A DNA stretch of 64,000 bases. Origin: Nostoc sp. UHCC 0870. GTDB taxonomy: Bacteria; Cyanobacteriota; Cyanobacteriia; Cyanobacteriales; Nostocaceae. This document shows, piece by piece, positions 26,797 through 35,278 of the stretch. The translations under genes were made by a program, and so were the position numbers. Every line of letters starts with the position of its first letter. The first letter of the stretch is position 1. The DNA lies in assembly GCF_022063185.1 (NCBI RefSeq), contig NZ_CP091913.1, positions 124,001 to 188,000 of the forward strand, written 5' to 3'. Under the pieces are notes generated by a model, which ran no database searches, was not told where the DNA came from, and saw only the letters and a list, made by a program, of their open reading frames with translations.

Positions 26797-26874
26797 CCAA
26801 TTCGCAATGGGCTAACGCCCCGCTCCGCTAACGCAATTCGCAATGGGCTAACGCCCCGCTCCGCTAACGCAATT
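26797..26874. repeat. Tandem pair of GGGCTAACGCCCCGC palindromic repeats
   Basis: Two adjacent copies of the AATTCGCAATGGGCTAACG CCCCGCTCCGCTAACGC unit, the repeat also found at 3330-3384. Confidence 0.75.
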
Positions 26875-27043
26875 AAGTGTTGTAACGGGGATTTAGACCT
26901 CGCCACAACACTTGCGGCTTGATAGAAGCCGGGGACTTAAACCCCTAAATTTTGTTAAACTCTCACTCTCTGCGCCTCTGCGCCTTTGGGTGAGATAAAT
27001 GTACGATAGTAACAATAGCCACTAAAATCCCTATTTTGAATTT

Positions 27044-27829
27044 ATGCCCTCTGCTTATTTGCTAGTATCTCACGGAAGCCGCGATCGCCGTCCAGAAATT
27101 GCTATGCAGCAATTAGCAGTGCTGGTGGCTAATAAGCTGCAAATACCAGAGAAACTGGTGGGTACAGCATCTTTAGAAGTATGTCCAGAACCTTTACATG
27201 AGCAAATTAGACGGTTTGCTCAAGGTGCAGTTTTGTTGGGGTGTGGTCGTCTACAAATTATTCCCATATTTTTGCTACCGGGTGTCCATGTGATGACGGA
27301 TATTCCGACAGAGGTAGCACTTGCAAGACAGGCTGTTGGTGAAGATATCACAATTGACTTACAACCATATTTGGGGAGTCACTCCGGTTTACAGATATTT
27401 TTTCAACAACAAATAGCTACTATCAAAGCAGCCGCAGGGATTTTATTATCTCATGGTAGCCGTCGTCCGGGTTCGCAACAGCCTGTAGAAAATATGGCGG
27501 CGAATTTGGGAGTAGTCACGGCTTATTGGTCTATATCGCCTAGTTTAGAATCACGGGTAGAAGAGTTAATTGCTTTTGGTCATCGAGAAATTGCAATTTT
27601 TCCCTACTTTCTCTTCTCTGGTGGCATAACTGATGCGATCGCTCAAGCGGTTGACGAGTTAAAATTACAATTCCCTGGGGTGAGTTTTTACTTAGCTCAA
27701 CCTCTAGGCGCAAGTGACGAATTAGCTGATTTGATTGGGGATTTAACGTGTTGCGGAAGTCCCCACCTTCAATGTACTCTAATGGTAGGTATTGTGAGCG
27801 GGGGATGTTCGCGGAGCGTCACGAAGTGA
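27044..27829 (+). CDS. sirB: Sirohydrochlorin chelatase (SirB/CbiX family), C-terminus possibly replaced
   Basis: Two homologous halves, each with a catalytic-type His: LLVSHGSRDRRP near the start and ILLSHGSRRPGS at about 145. Other family blocks are GVHVMTDIP and IFPYFLFSGGITDAIA. It inserts Fe2+ (siroheme) or Co2+ into sirohydrochlorin. The protein reads well up to ELADLIGDL; after that (CCGSPHLQ onward) the text is cysteine/serine-rich and unlike the family, coinciding with a suspected IS scar. cobA, for the preceding step, follows on the same strand. Confidence 0.8.
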   Translation: MPSAYLLVSHGSRDRRPEIAMQQLAVLVANKLQIPEKLVGTASLEVCPEPLHEQIRRFAQGAVLLGCGRLQIIPIFLLPGVHVMTDIPTEVALARQAVGEDITIDLQPYLGSHSGLQIFFQQQIATIKAAAGILLSHGSRRPGSQQPVENMAANLGVVTAYWSISPSLESRVEELIAFGHREIAIFPYFLFSGGITDAIAQAVDELKLQFPGVSFYLAQPLGASDELADLIGDLTCCGSPHLQCTLMVGIVSGGCSRSVTK

Positions 27830-28112
27830 GGATTACATCTGGAATTGATTTTTTACGCAGTAAAAACAAATTCTGGATGTATGACGAATCCCCAAAATTT
27901 TCTGGTAAGATATACAATGTCTTGACCATCAATGCCGCAAGCGAAAACCAAGCTAATAGGTATATGTTGCAAGAGAAAAATTTGGGTCTTGGGAACCAGG
28001 ACTTCTGCCCTTGGAGGGAATGTCAGACCAAAAAAACTACGGAGTTTTTGAGGCTATTCCCGATGAATTGGGAAGCTCAGACTTCAGCCTTAGGCAAGTC
28101 TGAGTAGTTCAC
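27755..28112 (+). mobile_element. Suspected IS200/IS605-type remnant with terminal hairpin
   Basis: Between sirB and cobA. It ends with a perfect 9-base stem, CTCAGACTT (28076-28084) and AAGTCTGAG (28096-28104), followed by TAGTTCAC. That arrangement resembles the right end of tnpB-bearing elements in cyanobacteria. A 119-codon frame (27748-28107) has a tail NWEAQTSALGKSE but no transposase motif. It looks like a decayed element that overwrote the sirB 3' end. This is inference from pattern. Confidence 0.45.
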
Positions 28113-28119
28113 TTCACGC

Positions 28120-28899
28120 ATGAACCGCACAGACAAGGAATTACAAAAGAGTTTGGGTAAAGTTTATCTAGTAGGTGCGGGGCCAGGAGATCCAGGACTC
28201 ATGACGCTCAAAGGCAAGAGTATCTTGGAATGTGCTGATGTGGTGATCTATGATGCCTTGGTTAGTCCGGCAATTTTAGCCATGATTAACCCCCAAGCAG
28301 AGCAAATCAATGCTGGTAAGCGTCGGGGTAGACATTCACTTTTACAGGACGAAACCACCCAAACTCTGATTGAAAAAGCCCAAGACCACGCCATTGTAGT
28401 CAGACTCAAAGGCGGCGACCCCTTTATTTTCGGTCGCGGTGGGGAAGAAATGGCTGATTTAGTAGCCGCAGGTATTCCTGTAGAGGTTGTGCCGGGAATT
28501 ACTTCGGGTATTGCTGCTCCAGCCTATGCAGGTATACCTTTAACCCATAGATTGTATAGTTCTTCTGTGACTTTTGTGACTGGACATGAAGCCGCAGGCA
28601 AGTATAAACCGCAGGTAAATTGGCAGGCGATCGCTCGCGGTTCAGAGACAATTGTGATTTACATGGGTATTCACAATTTGCCTTACATTGTGGAAGAGTT
28701 AACTAAGGCGGGGTTGAGTTTAGAAACACCAATTGCTTTAGTACGCTGGGGGACACGTCCCGAACAAGAAGAGTTAATTGGCGAGTTGGAGAATATTGTA
28801 GAACTAGTAGAAAAAACTGGATTTGAAGCTCCGGCGATCGCAGTTATTGGTTCAGTAGTCAATATGCACAGTATTTTATCTGGTTGTCGCCCTGTTTGA
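28120..28899 (+). CDS. cobA: Uroporphyrinogen-III C-methyltransferase
   Basis: 259 residues. It starts with the SAM-binding loop VYLVGAGPGDPGLMTLKG, then VVIYDALVSPAIL, VRLKGGDPFIFGRGGEE and VVPGITSGIAAPAYAGIPLTHR, all signatures of SUMT. It methylates uroporphyrinogen III at C2 and C7 to precorrin-2, the branch step to siroheme and cobalamin. With sirB upstream it makes siroheme for sulfite and nitrite reductases. There is no fused CysG domain. Confidence 0.95.
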   Translation: MNRTDKELQKSLGKVYLVGAGPGDPGLMTLKGKSILECADVVIYDALVSPAILAMINPQAEQINAGKRRGRHSLLQDETTQTLIEKAQDHAIVVRLKGGDPFIFGRGGEEMADLVAAGIPVEVVPGITSGIAAPAYAGIPLTHRLYSSSVTFVTGHEAAGKYKPQVNWQAIARGSETIVIYMGIHNLPYIVEELTKAGLSLETPIALVRWGTRPEQEELIGELENIVELVEKTGFEAPAIAVIGSVVNMHSILSGCRPV

Positions 28900-29070
28900 T
28901 TATTGGTGTGAAGTTTCTCTATTAGCACTTACGCATGAGAACATAGGCGTTTAGGGGTATAGATGTTCAAAACGACCCTTAAACCTTCCCACAAATTAAA
29001 GATTCTCTTTACCTAAATTCTGCATATGTTACAAATGTGATTGTTTAAACTGCTTTTTAGGAAAAGTTCC

Positions 29071-29784
29071 ATGTTGAATAGCACAAACCCAGCAGATACT
29101 GAATTTGGGCGGCTCTTATGGGAGATAGTCAGAAGACCTAAACTACCACAATGTCCTCTTCCTGGTAGCAAAATATCACCACAAAATAATACTGCTTTAG
29201 TATGCCAGTGGCAAACTGTGATCACAAACAAAAATGAAAAGGGAAATCGCAAAGGTCTATCCTTAGAAGATTTTGTAAGGCTAGTAAATGCCTTCTATGG
29301 GTATTCTGAAGGTGATGACGATTGCATACTGAATAAATCAGCACTCCATCGTCTCATACAAACCGGAAATCCACGTATTGAGGGCTTTGCAAAGTCTATA
29401 AATACAGATGTCTTAAAAATAGTGTCCGAATTTTCAGAACTAACTTATGAAAAACTTGAAATGATAGGTCTTCAGGTTCTGCAAGAAACTCCTAATTTAT
29501 ATCGTCCAGTTCCTAAAAAAGATAAAAAGCTTATGCCAACTGAAGCTGATCAGTCGCAGGCTGTAAAAGGGTTGATTTTGGACTATATCTCCAAAAATGG
29601 CTATAAATCTTTAGCCAAAAAAGGTATTAGTGAGGCTGATATTTTAGAAATTCTGTTTGAGTCTGAACCGAAAGTGTCTTTAAATGTACTAGGAGTATTA
29701 AAATCTATAAGTGGGACGGAAACTTTTTTGAAATTAACTATGCCTCTTCAAAATGATCAGGACTACGAAGATAGGCAAGGATAA
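29071..29784 (+). CDS. Hypothetical protein, accessory
   Basis: 237 residues from an ATG eight bases after AGGA (AGGAAAAGTTCCATG). Soluble, mostly helical by eye, lysine-rich, with a block LSLEDFVRLVNAFYGY and CILNKSALHRLIQTG that looks like a helix-turn-helix or small helical bundle near residues 70-110. A second helical repeat-like part is at about 170-230. I do not recognise a family. Its neighbours are siroheme synthesis upstream and a decayed LuxR gene downstream. AT-rich, like an accessory gene. Confidence 0.6.
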   Translation: MLNSTNPADTEFGRLLWEIVRRPKLPQCPLPGSKISPQNNTALVCQWQTVITNKNEKGNRKGLSLEDFVRLVNAFYGYSEGDDDCILNKSALHRLIQTGNPRIEGFAKSINTDVLKIVSEFSELTYEKLEMIGLQVLQETPNLYRPVPKKDKKLMPTEADQSQAVKGLILDYISKNGYKSLAKKGISEADILEILFESEPKVSLNVLGVLKSISGTETFLKLTMPLQNDQDYEDRQG

Positions 29785-29856
29785 TGCAATCCTTTACGTC
29801 ACCCTGCGTTTAAATAAGCCAAGATTTTATACAAATCGGTATTAAGTATTCTCATA

Positions 29857-30045
29857 TCAGCGTTGAGTCCCGACAGACAATTGAGCCATCATCTCAGCGC
29901 GAGACGAAACTTCGAGCTTACGAAACATCCGCTTTAAAGCTTGTTTTACGGAATTTTCAGTAATCCACAGTTCAACCCCAATTTGTGCATTTGTTTGCCC
30001 CTGAGCTACTAGTACAGCAATTTGCATCTCACGGGGTGCGGGATG
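29857..30045 (-). pseudogene. LuxR-type helix-turn-helix relic
   Basis: On the minus strand the frame reads APREMQIAVLVAQGQ, then TNAQIGVELWITENSVKQAL and RMFRKLEVSSRAEMMAQL before the stop: a complete LuxR HTH of the kind with an unusual TENSVKQALKR recognition helix seen in cyanobacteria. Its upstream sensory part is missing. The text before the HTH degenerates and runs into an unrelated fragment. It is a truncated gene with no start. Confidence 0.7.
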
Positions 30046-30131
30046 TTAAGCGATTTGTTTTGAAGGGTTGGTGCGGTACTAGGATTGGTGATCGCACCAC
30101 CCAAGCAGATAGATGCAGACATAGCGCACTC

Positions 30132-30236
30132 CTAAGAAACACATTCCGTAGAGTTAGAAATAGGGATGAGTTCTAAGCCAAAAGCCTGAGCTTTTTCCTT
30201 CAAGTTTTGAAGCATTCGTTTTTGAGACTGTTGTTC
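30132..30236 (-). pseudogene. Short fragment resembling a transposase C-terminus
   Basis: A 34-codon frame on the minus strand, reading EQQSQKRMLQNLKEKA, then QAFGLELIPIS to a stop at 30132. The K-x-L-x-x-L-K-x-x-A-x-x-x-G-x-x-L-x-P ending resembles the last helix of some cyanobacterial transposases. It sits just upstream of the broken LuxR gene and may mark the event that broke it. Weak evidence. Confidence 0.35.
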
Positions 30237-30294
30237 TTAGGCATCAATACCAGGGTCAGCGTAGGTATCGCCAGATGTCCAAATACAATAATCA

Positions 30295-31401
30295 TTAAAT
30301 AATATGTTTAAAAATAACTTTGAGTAAATCCCCTTCCATAATAGGTTTAATTAAGTGACCATTAGCACCGACCATTTTAGCTTTAACTTTATCAATTAGC
30401 CCAGCTTTAGCTGTCATCATAATCACAGGTGTCTGCTTGAAATAAGTATGCTTACGCAGTAAAGAACATAATTCATAGCCATCTAAATTAGGTATATCAA
30501 CATCTAAGAAAATGATGTCTGGCTTTGTATGCAGAATTTCCATTAAAGCTTTTAAAGCATCCGTCACGCCAATAACAGAAAATATTTGTTCATCTAAAAA
30601 ATTCTTTATACTATTTAATACAATTGGATTGTCATCAATACAAAATATTTTATAGACTTTTCTATCAGCAGCAGTTGATGACATCTGCTGATAGCCATGA
30701 TTAGTATTTACATAGGGAGAGGTGTAACGTTTAGCCTCTATATTTGGTAATCTTGGCTCAGTTTTTGGTTTGGGATAGGTATGATAATTTTGTCTGCTAT
30801 TAGCTGTAGACTGCATATTTTCTTTGTAAGCTGATGTTTCGTGATGATCTGCGTCTTTTGTAAATCCTTCGTAAACATTGCCCCGTTGTTGACATTGTTC
30901 TACTAATAGACGCAGATTCAAATAACAAAACTTAGGTAAGTCATCTAAAAAACTTTCGGGAATAAACTCGTAACTCCCTTCTTCTAAAACTAAAAATGTC
31001 TGTAAAACTTCTAAAGCCAAATGTTCTATTAATATGGCTGCTTGAGAAGGACTGATATATTTCTGATTGACTAACCAACAAATAGCTAGATAATCTGGGT
31101 TTGGTATTGATTGATTTTCAATGCCAGTCTCAAATATAGCCTGTAGTTGTTGATTGATTTCTCTAGGTAGGGTTGTAATTTCCTGACTTAAACTCTGCAA
31201 ATGTCGGTAAAGTGGCTCAAACATTCTTTCTGAGTAGCAAGCGTAAATTACTTTACCCTCCTCGACATATATTGACCAAGCACCCGATGTGCTAAATACT
31301 TGCAAACAGCCAGTTACAGTCTTACCAGTGATTTTTTTTAATAGTGAAAGTGGTTGTAGTTTCTGGAAAAATCTGTATCGACTAATAGGCAGTGTTTTCA
31401 T
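30295..31401 (-). CDS. PatA-family response regulator (PATAN domain plus receiver)
   Basis: 368 residues from MKTLPISRYRFFQKLQPL, the opening I associate with PatA-type proteins. The N-terminal PATAN region (about 1-190) is followed by a Gln/Asn/Ser-rich linker (about 190-245) and a C-terminal receiver (about 250-368) with acidic pair DD in IFCIDDNPIV, phosphoacceptor Asp in IIFLDVDIPN, the T/S switch in VIMMTAK and Lys in GHLIKPIM. PatA controls heterocyst spacing in Anabaena. Several paralogues exist, so I do not assign the symbol. Confidence 0.85.
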   Translation of the reverse strand: MKTLPISRYRFFQKLQPLSLLKKITGKTVTGCLQVFSTSGAWSIYVEEGKVIYACYSERMFEPLYRHLQSLSQEITTLPREINQQLQAIFETGIENQSIPNPDYLAICWLVNQKYISPSQAAILIEHLALEVLQTFLVLEEGSYEFIPESFLDDLPKFCYLNLRLLVEQCQQRGNVYEGFTKDADHHETSAYKENMQSTANSRQNYHTYPKPKTEPRLPNIEAKRYTSPYVNTNHGYQQMSSTAADRKVYKIFCIDDNPIVLNSIKNFLDEQIFSVIGVTDALKALMEILHTKPDIIFLDVDIPNLDGYELCSLLRKHTYFKQTPVIMMTAKAGLIDKVKAKMVGANGHLIKPIMEGDLLKVIFKHII

Positions 31402-32354
31402 GGGTGGCACTCAGGGATAAATTTAATATATAAATATGAATGAACAGGAAATTTTTTAGAATTTTCAGCTATCTTGTTATAACTGTGATGGACTACGGTG
31501 GGCGGGGATATTACCTAAGTTTATTGGCAGGTAAAATTTGAGTCAGTACATTTATTTGCAGCTCACAAATTCCTAACTTGGATGAGCCACTCAGCACTAA
31601 CCCTAATAAATGCAATTCACCCTGAAAGCAATTGCACCACTATATTAAACAGCAAAATATTCACTGATTACCAGGAAGAATTTTCCCAAAAGTCAGCAAT
31701 TTTTTCTGTATCTTTCGTTAATCTAACTAATCTAACAGTACAGCAATTCCTGAAATTAGAGATATTGGCTCAAACCCATCAGTAGCAAAAAGCTCGTTTT
31801 CTTTATCAATACGTAAGTATATATGCCCTACAATAGAGACTTGTAAGGATTAATCTCAAAATAGATAGTGGTTTAAAATACTCAGCAAACTTATGACTTG
31901 CACAAATTTGATATGCAATTTGCTAGTTTGACTATATATAGGAATCAGTTTTGATTTTTGTTCGGCTAAGTAGAAAGACTTGAAAAAACCAAACTATGTT
32001 AAATAATGTAAAAGAATAGGATTGAGTTCTTAGTAATGACTTTAGTCCTTACTACAAACCTTTAATTATTTACGCCGTTCTACTTAGCCATAATTATTTG
32101 CGTAGTCTGTGGAGAGCCATTTATGACATACTGAGAACTAGCTCAAAAGATAGAATAAACACAAGTTCAATTGAAATAAGAACATCAACGCGCTGAACAA
32201 GCACAAACCCAACTAGAAGCACTCCGTATTTTAGTACAAGCTCAGGGAATTAATCCTGACGAACTTTAAACAATCAAAAGTAAAAAGATAAAAAGCAAAA
32301 TATTGTTTTTATTTTTGAGTCTTACCTTTTTACTTATCCCAGAATTAAAACTTA
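31402..32354. other. Long intergenic region with a nuclease relic
   Basis: About 950 bases between the PatA-like gene and rluD. It holds the PatA-like promoter, a GACTTTAGTCCTTACTAC repeat arm near 32040, a short fragment of an Uma2-type gene (32180-32269) and AT-rich text. A 67-codon frame at 31582 has no clear ribosome site or family. Otherwise I see nothing. Confidence 0.45.
32180..32269 (+). pseudogene. 3' relic of an Uma2/DUF820-type gene
   Basis: Thirty codons ending with ALRILVQAQGINPDEL and a stop. This coiled Gln/Ala-rich tail closing with GINPDEL is the usual end of many cyanobacterial Uma2 proteins. Nothing recognisable remains upstream in the same frame. Confidence 0.55.
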
Positions 32355-33293
32355 ATGGTTAACAATTTTTTTTTACAAGTTGAAGAAGATAACGCACGTC
32401 TAGATCGTTACCTCGCTGAAGAGTTACCTGATTTATCTCGTTCTCGGATGCAGCAGTTAATTGAACAAGGGAAGGTGCAAATCAATGGTAAAGTCTGCAC
32501 ATCTAAAAAGATAAATGTAAAAGTAGGCGATCGCATCATTCTAGAAATTCCCGAAGCGCAACCATTAGAACTCAAAGCCGAAAATATCCCCCTAGATATT
32601 CTCTACGAGGATGAACAGTTACTGATTCTCAACAAACAAGCCGGTTTAGTGGTTCATCCTGCACCTGGTCATCCTGATGGCACACTAGTTAATGCTTTGT
32701 TAGCGCATTGTCCCAATTTACCAGGTATTGGGGGTGTGCAACGACCGGGGATTGTCCATCGTTTAGATAAAGATACAACAGGAGCGATCGCGATCGCCAA
32801 AACCGACATTGCCTATCAACACCTACAAGCACAACTCCAAGCCAAAACCGCACAGCGAGAATATTTAGGTGTAGTTTATGGTGCGCCAAAAACTACCAGT
32901 GGAACGATAAATTTACCCATCGGTCGCCATCGCCAAGACCGCAAGAAAATGGCTGTTGTCCCCGTAGAAGAAGGCGGAAGAATAGCTATCACCCATTGGC
33001 AAGTACAAGAGCGTATCAGCAACTACACATTAATTCATTTTCAACTAGAAACCGGACGCACACACCAAATTCGTGTTCACAGTGCCAATATGGGTCATCC
33101 TATTGTTGGCGACCCCCTCTATGCTTCCGGTCGTTCTATAGGTGTAAATTTACCAGGTCAAGCACTCCACGCTTGGCGGCTAAAGTTACAGCATCCCATA
33201 TCTGAGAACTGGATTGAAGTCACAGCACCACCGCCACAAAGCTTTACAACTCTCTTAGATGTTCTCCGTCGCAGAAGTTCTATTTATTCTTAA
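32355..33293 (+). CDS. Pseudouridine synthase, RluA/RluD family
   Basis: 312 residues. An N-terminal S4 RNA-binding domain (about 10-70; RLDRYLAEELPDLSRSRMQQLIEQGKV) is followed by the catalytic domain with HRLDKDTTGAIAIAK, whose Asp is the nucleophile. GRTHQIRVHSANMGHPIVGDPLY is the second family block. It isomerises uridines in rRNA; the D-subfamily is likely from the S4 domain and length. Confidence 0.93.
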   Translation: MVNNFFLQVEEDNARLDRYLAEELPDLSRSRMQQLIEQGKVQINGKVCTSKKINVKVGDRIILEIPEAQPLELKAENIPLDILYEDEQLLILNKQAGLVVHPAPGHPDGTLVNALLAHCPNLPGIGGVQRPGIVHRLDKDTTGAIAIAKTDIAYQHLQAQLQAKTAQREYLGVVYGAPKTTSGTINLPIGRHRQDRKKMAVVPVEEGGRIAITHWQVQERISNYTLIHFQLETGRTHQIRVHSANMGHPIVGDPLYASGRSIGVNLPGQALHAWRLKLQHPISENWIEVTAPPPQSFTTLLDVLRRRSSIYS

Positions 33294-33430
33294 ATTGAAA
33301 CTCTTGGAATCAGCAACACATTCTTTTCCAGTCCCCAATCCCCAGTCCCCAGTCCCCAGTCCCCTACATTATGCGTAATCGCTTTGAGTCCGCTATATTG
33401 TAGATATTTAGATTTTCCTGATACCGAAAA

Positions 33431-33850
33431 ATGCCAGCAAGGTTGCAAATAAAAGCTGAAGATTGCTCCCCTTTAGGACAATTCATTCTTCAATACTTGG
33501 AAGAACAGGGTATCAGTATGAACCGTCTGGCGGATATGTCTGGAGTTCCTCAACCTCGATTAAGAGGTGCTTGCTTTAAGGGAACTTGTCCTACACCTGA
33601 AACGTTGAGGAAACTAGCTAGAGTGATGGGGAAACATCACCTAGAACTTTATACCTTAGCCTATGAAGCAAGAATTGAGAAACTGCCAGAAGATGCAGAT
33701 GATACTTCCTTCGATATATTAATTCGGGATCTGTTTGAAACTGCCAGAGAAATGGGATTAACCGTGCCAAAAGTCCGTCCTTCTAAAGCCAAAATCCGCA
33801 AAGCTCTTCTAGAACTAGGATTTCGCACTGAAAATGATGAATGCGCCTGA
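33431..33850 (+). CDS. XRE-like helix-turn-helix protein
   Basis: 139 residues. A helix-turn-helix at about 18-65 reads GQFILQYLEEQGISMNRLAD, then PQPRLRGACFKG and TPETLRKLARVMG, which resembles the Cro/CI (XRE) fold. The C-terminal half is helical, with a basic end (KVRPSKAKIRKALLEL). It probably binds DNA; the target is unknown. It lies alone, followed by heptamer repeats and the cpcG gene on the other strand. Confidence 0.75.
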   Translation: MPARLQIKAEDCSPLGQFILQYLEEQGISMNRLADMSGVPQPRLRGACFKGTCPTPETLRKLARVMGKHHLELYTLAYEARIEKLPEDADDTSFDILIRDLFETAREMGLTVPKVRPSKAKIRKALLELGFRTENDECA

Positions 33851-33989
33851 CTATAATGAATCTTAAGAATTCCATCAAAAAAAATATTAGAAAGATGAAA
33901 AGTGCTGAGTTGAAAGACCACCTGCTTTCTTTAAGGTGATAAACCTTTCACCGCTCAATGAAATACTCAAACTTACTGAGTGCTTTTGC

Positions 33990-34056
33990 ACTCAGCACTC
34001 AGAACTCAGAACTCAGCACTCAGAACTCAGCACTCAGAACTCAGCACTCAGCACTC
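33990..34056. repeat. Tandem heptamer repeat (ACTCAGC/ACTCAGA)
   Basis: Nine or more units of ACTCAGA/ACTCAGC immediately downstream of the cpcG stop codon. Related arrays are at 40756-40827, 45900-45944, 57177-57220 and 57752-57817. Confidence 0.85.
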
Positions 34057-34064
34057 TTTTCAGC

Positions 34065-34817
34065 TTATTTGCGATAAGGAACTGATTTCTCAATATCAAT
34101 ATTCATGACTGAGAGTTGCTGAGGTGTATTACCTTTTGCATTGATACTCTGAGCCATTTGCAGGAACAGAGCCGGACTACCTGCTTTAGGCTGTCTGTCT
34201 GGAGCAGTATAGCTGCGAACAGTGGTTTGCCACAGGATTTGAGGGAAGCCAAACTTACCACGATAGTATTCATCGTAGCGGGGAGATTTGATGTTGAAAG
34301 GCCGTTCACCCTCTGTCCGACCAGGAAGTACCCGACGACGTTGGTAAGGTACTATGTCGTATCCAAAAGCTCCTAGATACTCATCAGTATTGAGTAGGTC
34401 ATCGATAAAGCCTTTGATACCCTTTGTCGCCACCACAATTGACCAAGCAAGCTTTTCTCGGTTATCGTAAACGTCACGACCGAGAACACGCTGTACGGTC
34501 TGCTCAACAAAACGATAGTTATTGTTGAGGTCGTAGAAGCTACGTTTGTAGGTATTAGATAGCAACAATCCGCGAATAAAATCACGGACAGTGATCTGAC
34601 CACTGCGGAGTTGTGACTCTAGGAAACGCTCACGATCAGCAGCAAAGGCATGGAAGAAAATCTGACGATAGGCGGATTCAATCAGAATGTCTAAATCTGT
34701 TGCAGAAAGCAGGTTGTCTGTAGAGTAGATCCGGGGTTGCTCATCTCCAGGAACCTCATAACCTGCTACCCTCTGGTTTTGAGAAACGGGTGCATATTCT
34801 AAAAGAGGAATTGCCAC
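34065..34817 (-). CDS. cpcG: Phycobilisome rod-core linker CpcG
   Basis: 250 residues. The N-terminal PBS linker domain (about 20-180) begins with [14 protein letters not shown] and [13 protein letters not shown] and includes [30 protein letters not shown] and [16 protein letters not shown]. The C-terminal segment, ending [16 protein letters not shown], is the core-binding type of ordinary CpcG. It fastens phycocyanin rods to the allophycocyanin core. Nothing hydrophobic is present, unlike the second CpcG-like gene 2.7 kb away. A separate transcript is likely. Confidence 0.93.
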   Translation of the reverse strand: MAIPLLEYAPVSQNQRVAGYEVPGDEQPRIYSTDNLLSATDLDILIESAYRQIFFHAFAADRERFLESQLRSGQITVRDFIRGLLLSNTYKRSFYDLNNNYRFVEQTVQRVLGRDVYDNREKLAWSIVVATKGIKGFIDDLLNTDEYLGAFGYDIVPYQRRRVLPGRTEGERPFNIKSPRYDEYYRGKFGFPQILWQTTVRSYTAPDRQPKAGSPALFLQMAQSINAKGNTPQQLSVMNIDIEKSVPYRK

Positions 34818-35278
34818 GACTACAAAATCTCCCTTTCCTTAATGAAATCTTACAAATTTCTCATAATCATAAAGGAGAAGGGGTGTCATTATTCGATTTA
34901 GTTTGATAAACATTACATAACTTAATTGAAGTGAATAGGTAAAGCTCAAGAAGATCACCATCAATCACAAGGTTATTAATAAAATTTATTAAGAAATTTT
35001 TCTCCCTGTAATTAAACTACTGTGTACATACACGGCTAAAAATACTACCCCCATTGTTGTCAAAGTGACATTTTTACGCTGAACTTGATGAGTGTGATGT
35101 AGATCATTCAGTCGAGAAATAAGAATACCCTCATGCTCTTCTATATGCTCTCGGTAAATAAAAATCAGCAACCTTTATCTTTTGTAGGCTCTTATGTTGG
35201 CAAAGGTATTGAGACTACTACTTTTTTTACTTTTATCAGAGTCATAAAAAAGCATTAAATTACTGTCCTTCCCCAATC
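34818..35278. other. Divergent intergenic region, cpcG and amine oxidase
   Basis: About 460 AT-rich bases that should carry the cpcG promoter (minus) and the amine-oxidase promoter (plus). I found no L-box here. A short frame on the minus strand (34989-35171) has no supporting features. Confidence 0.4.

Noticed and set aside
29985..30176. 63-codon plus-strand frame
   Set aside because: It runs opposite to the recognisable LuxR relic and has no features.
31582..31785. 67-codon frame upstream of rluD
   Set aside because: No ribosome site, no family pattern, composition like the surrounding gap.
31900..31920. TTGCACA near 31898-31904
   Set aside because: The second half-site is TGATATG, too far from the consensus, and no pigment gene is near.
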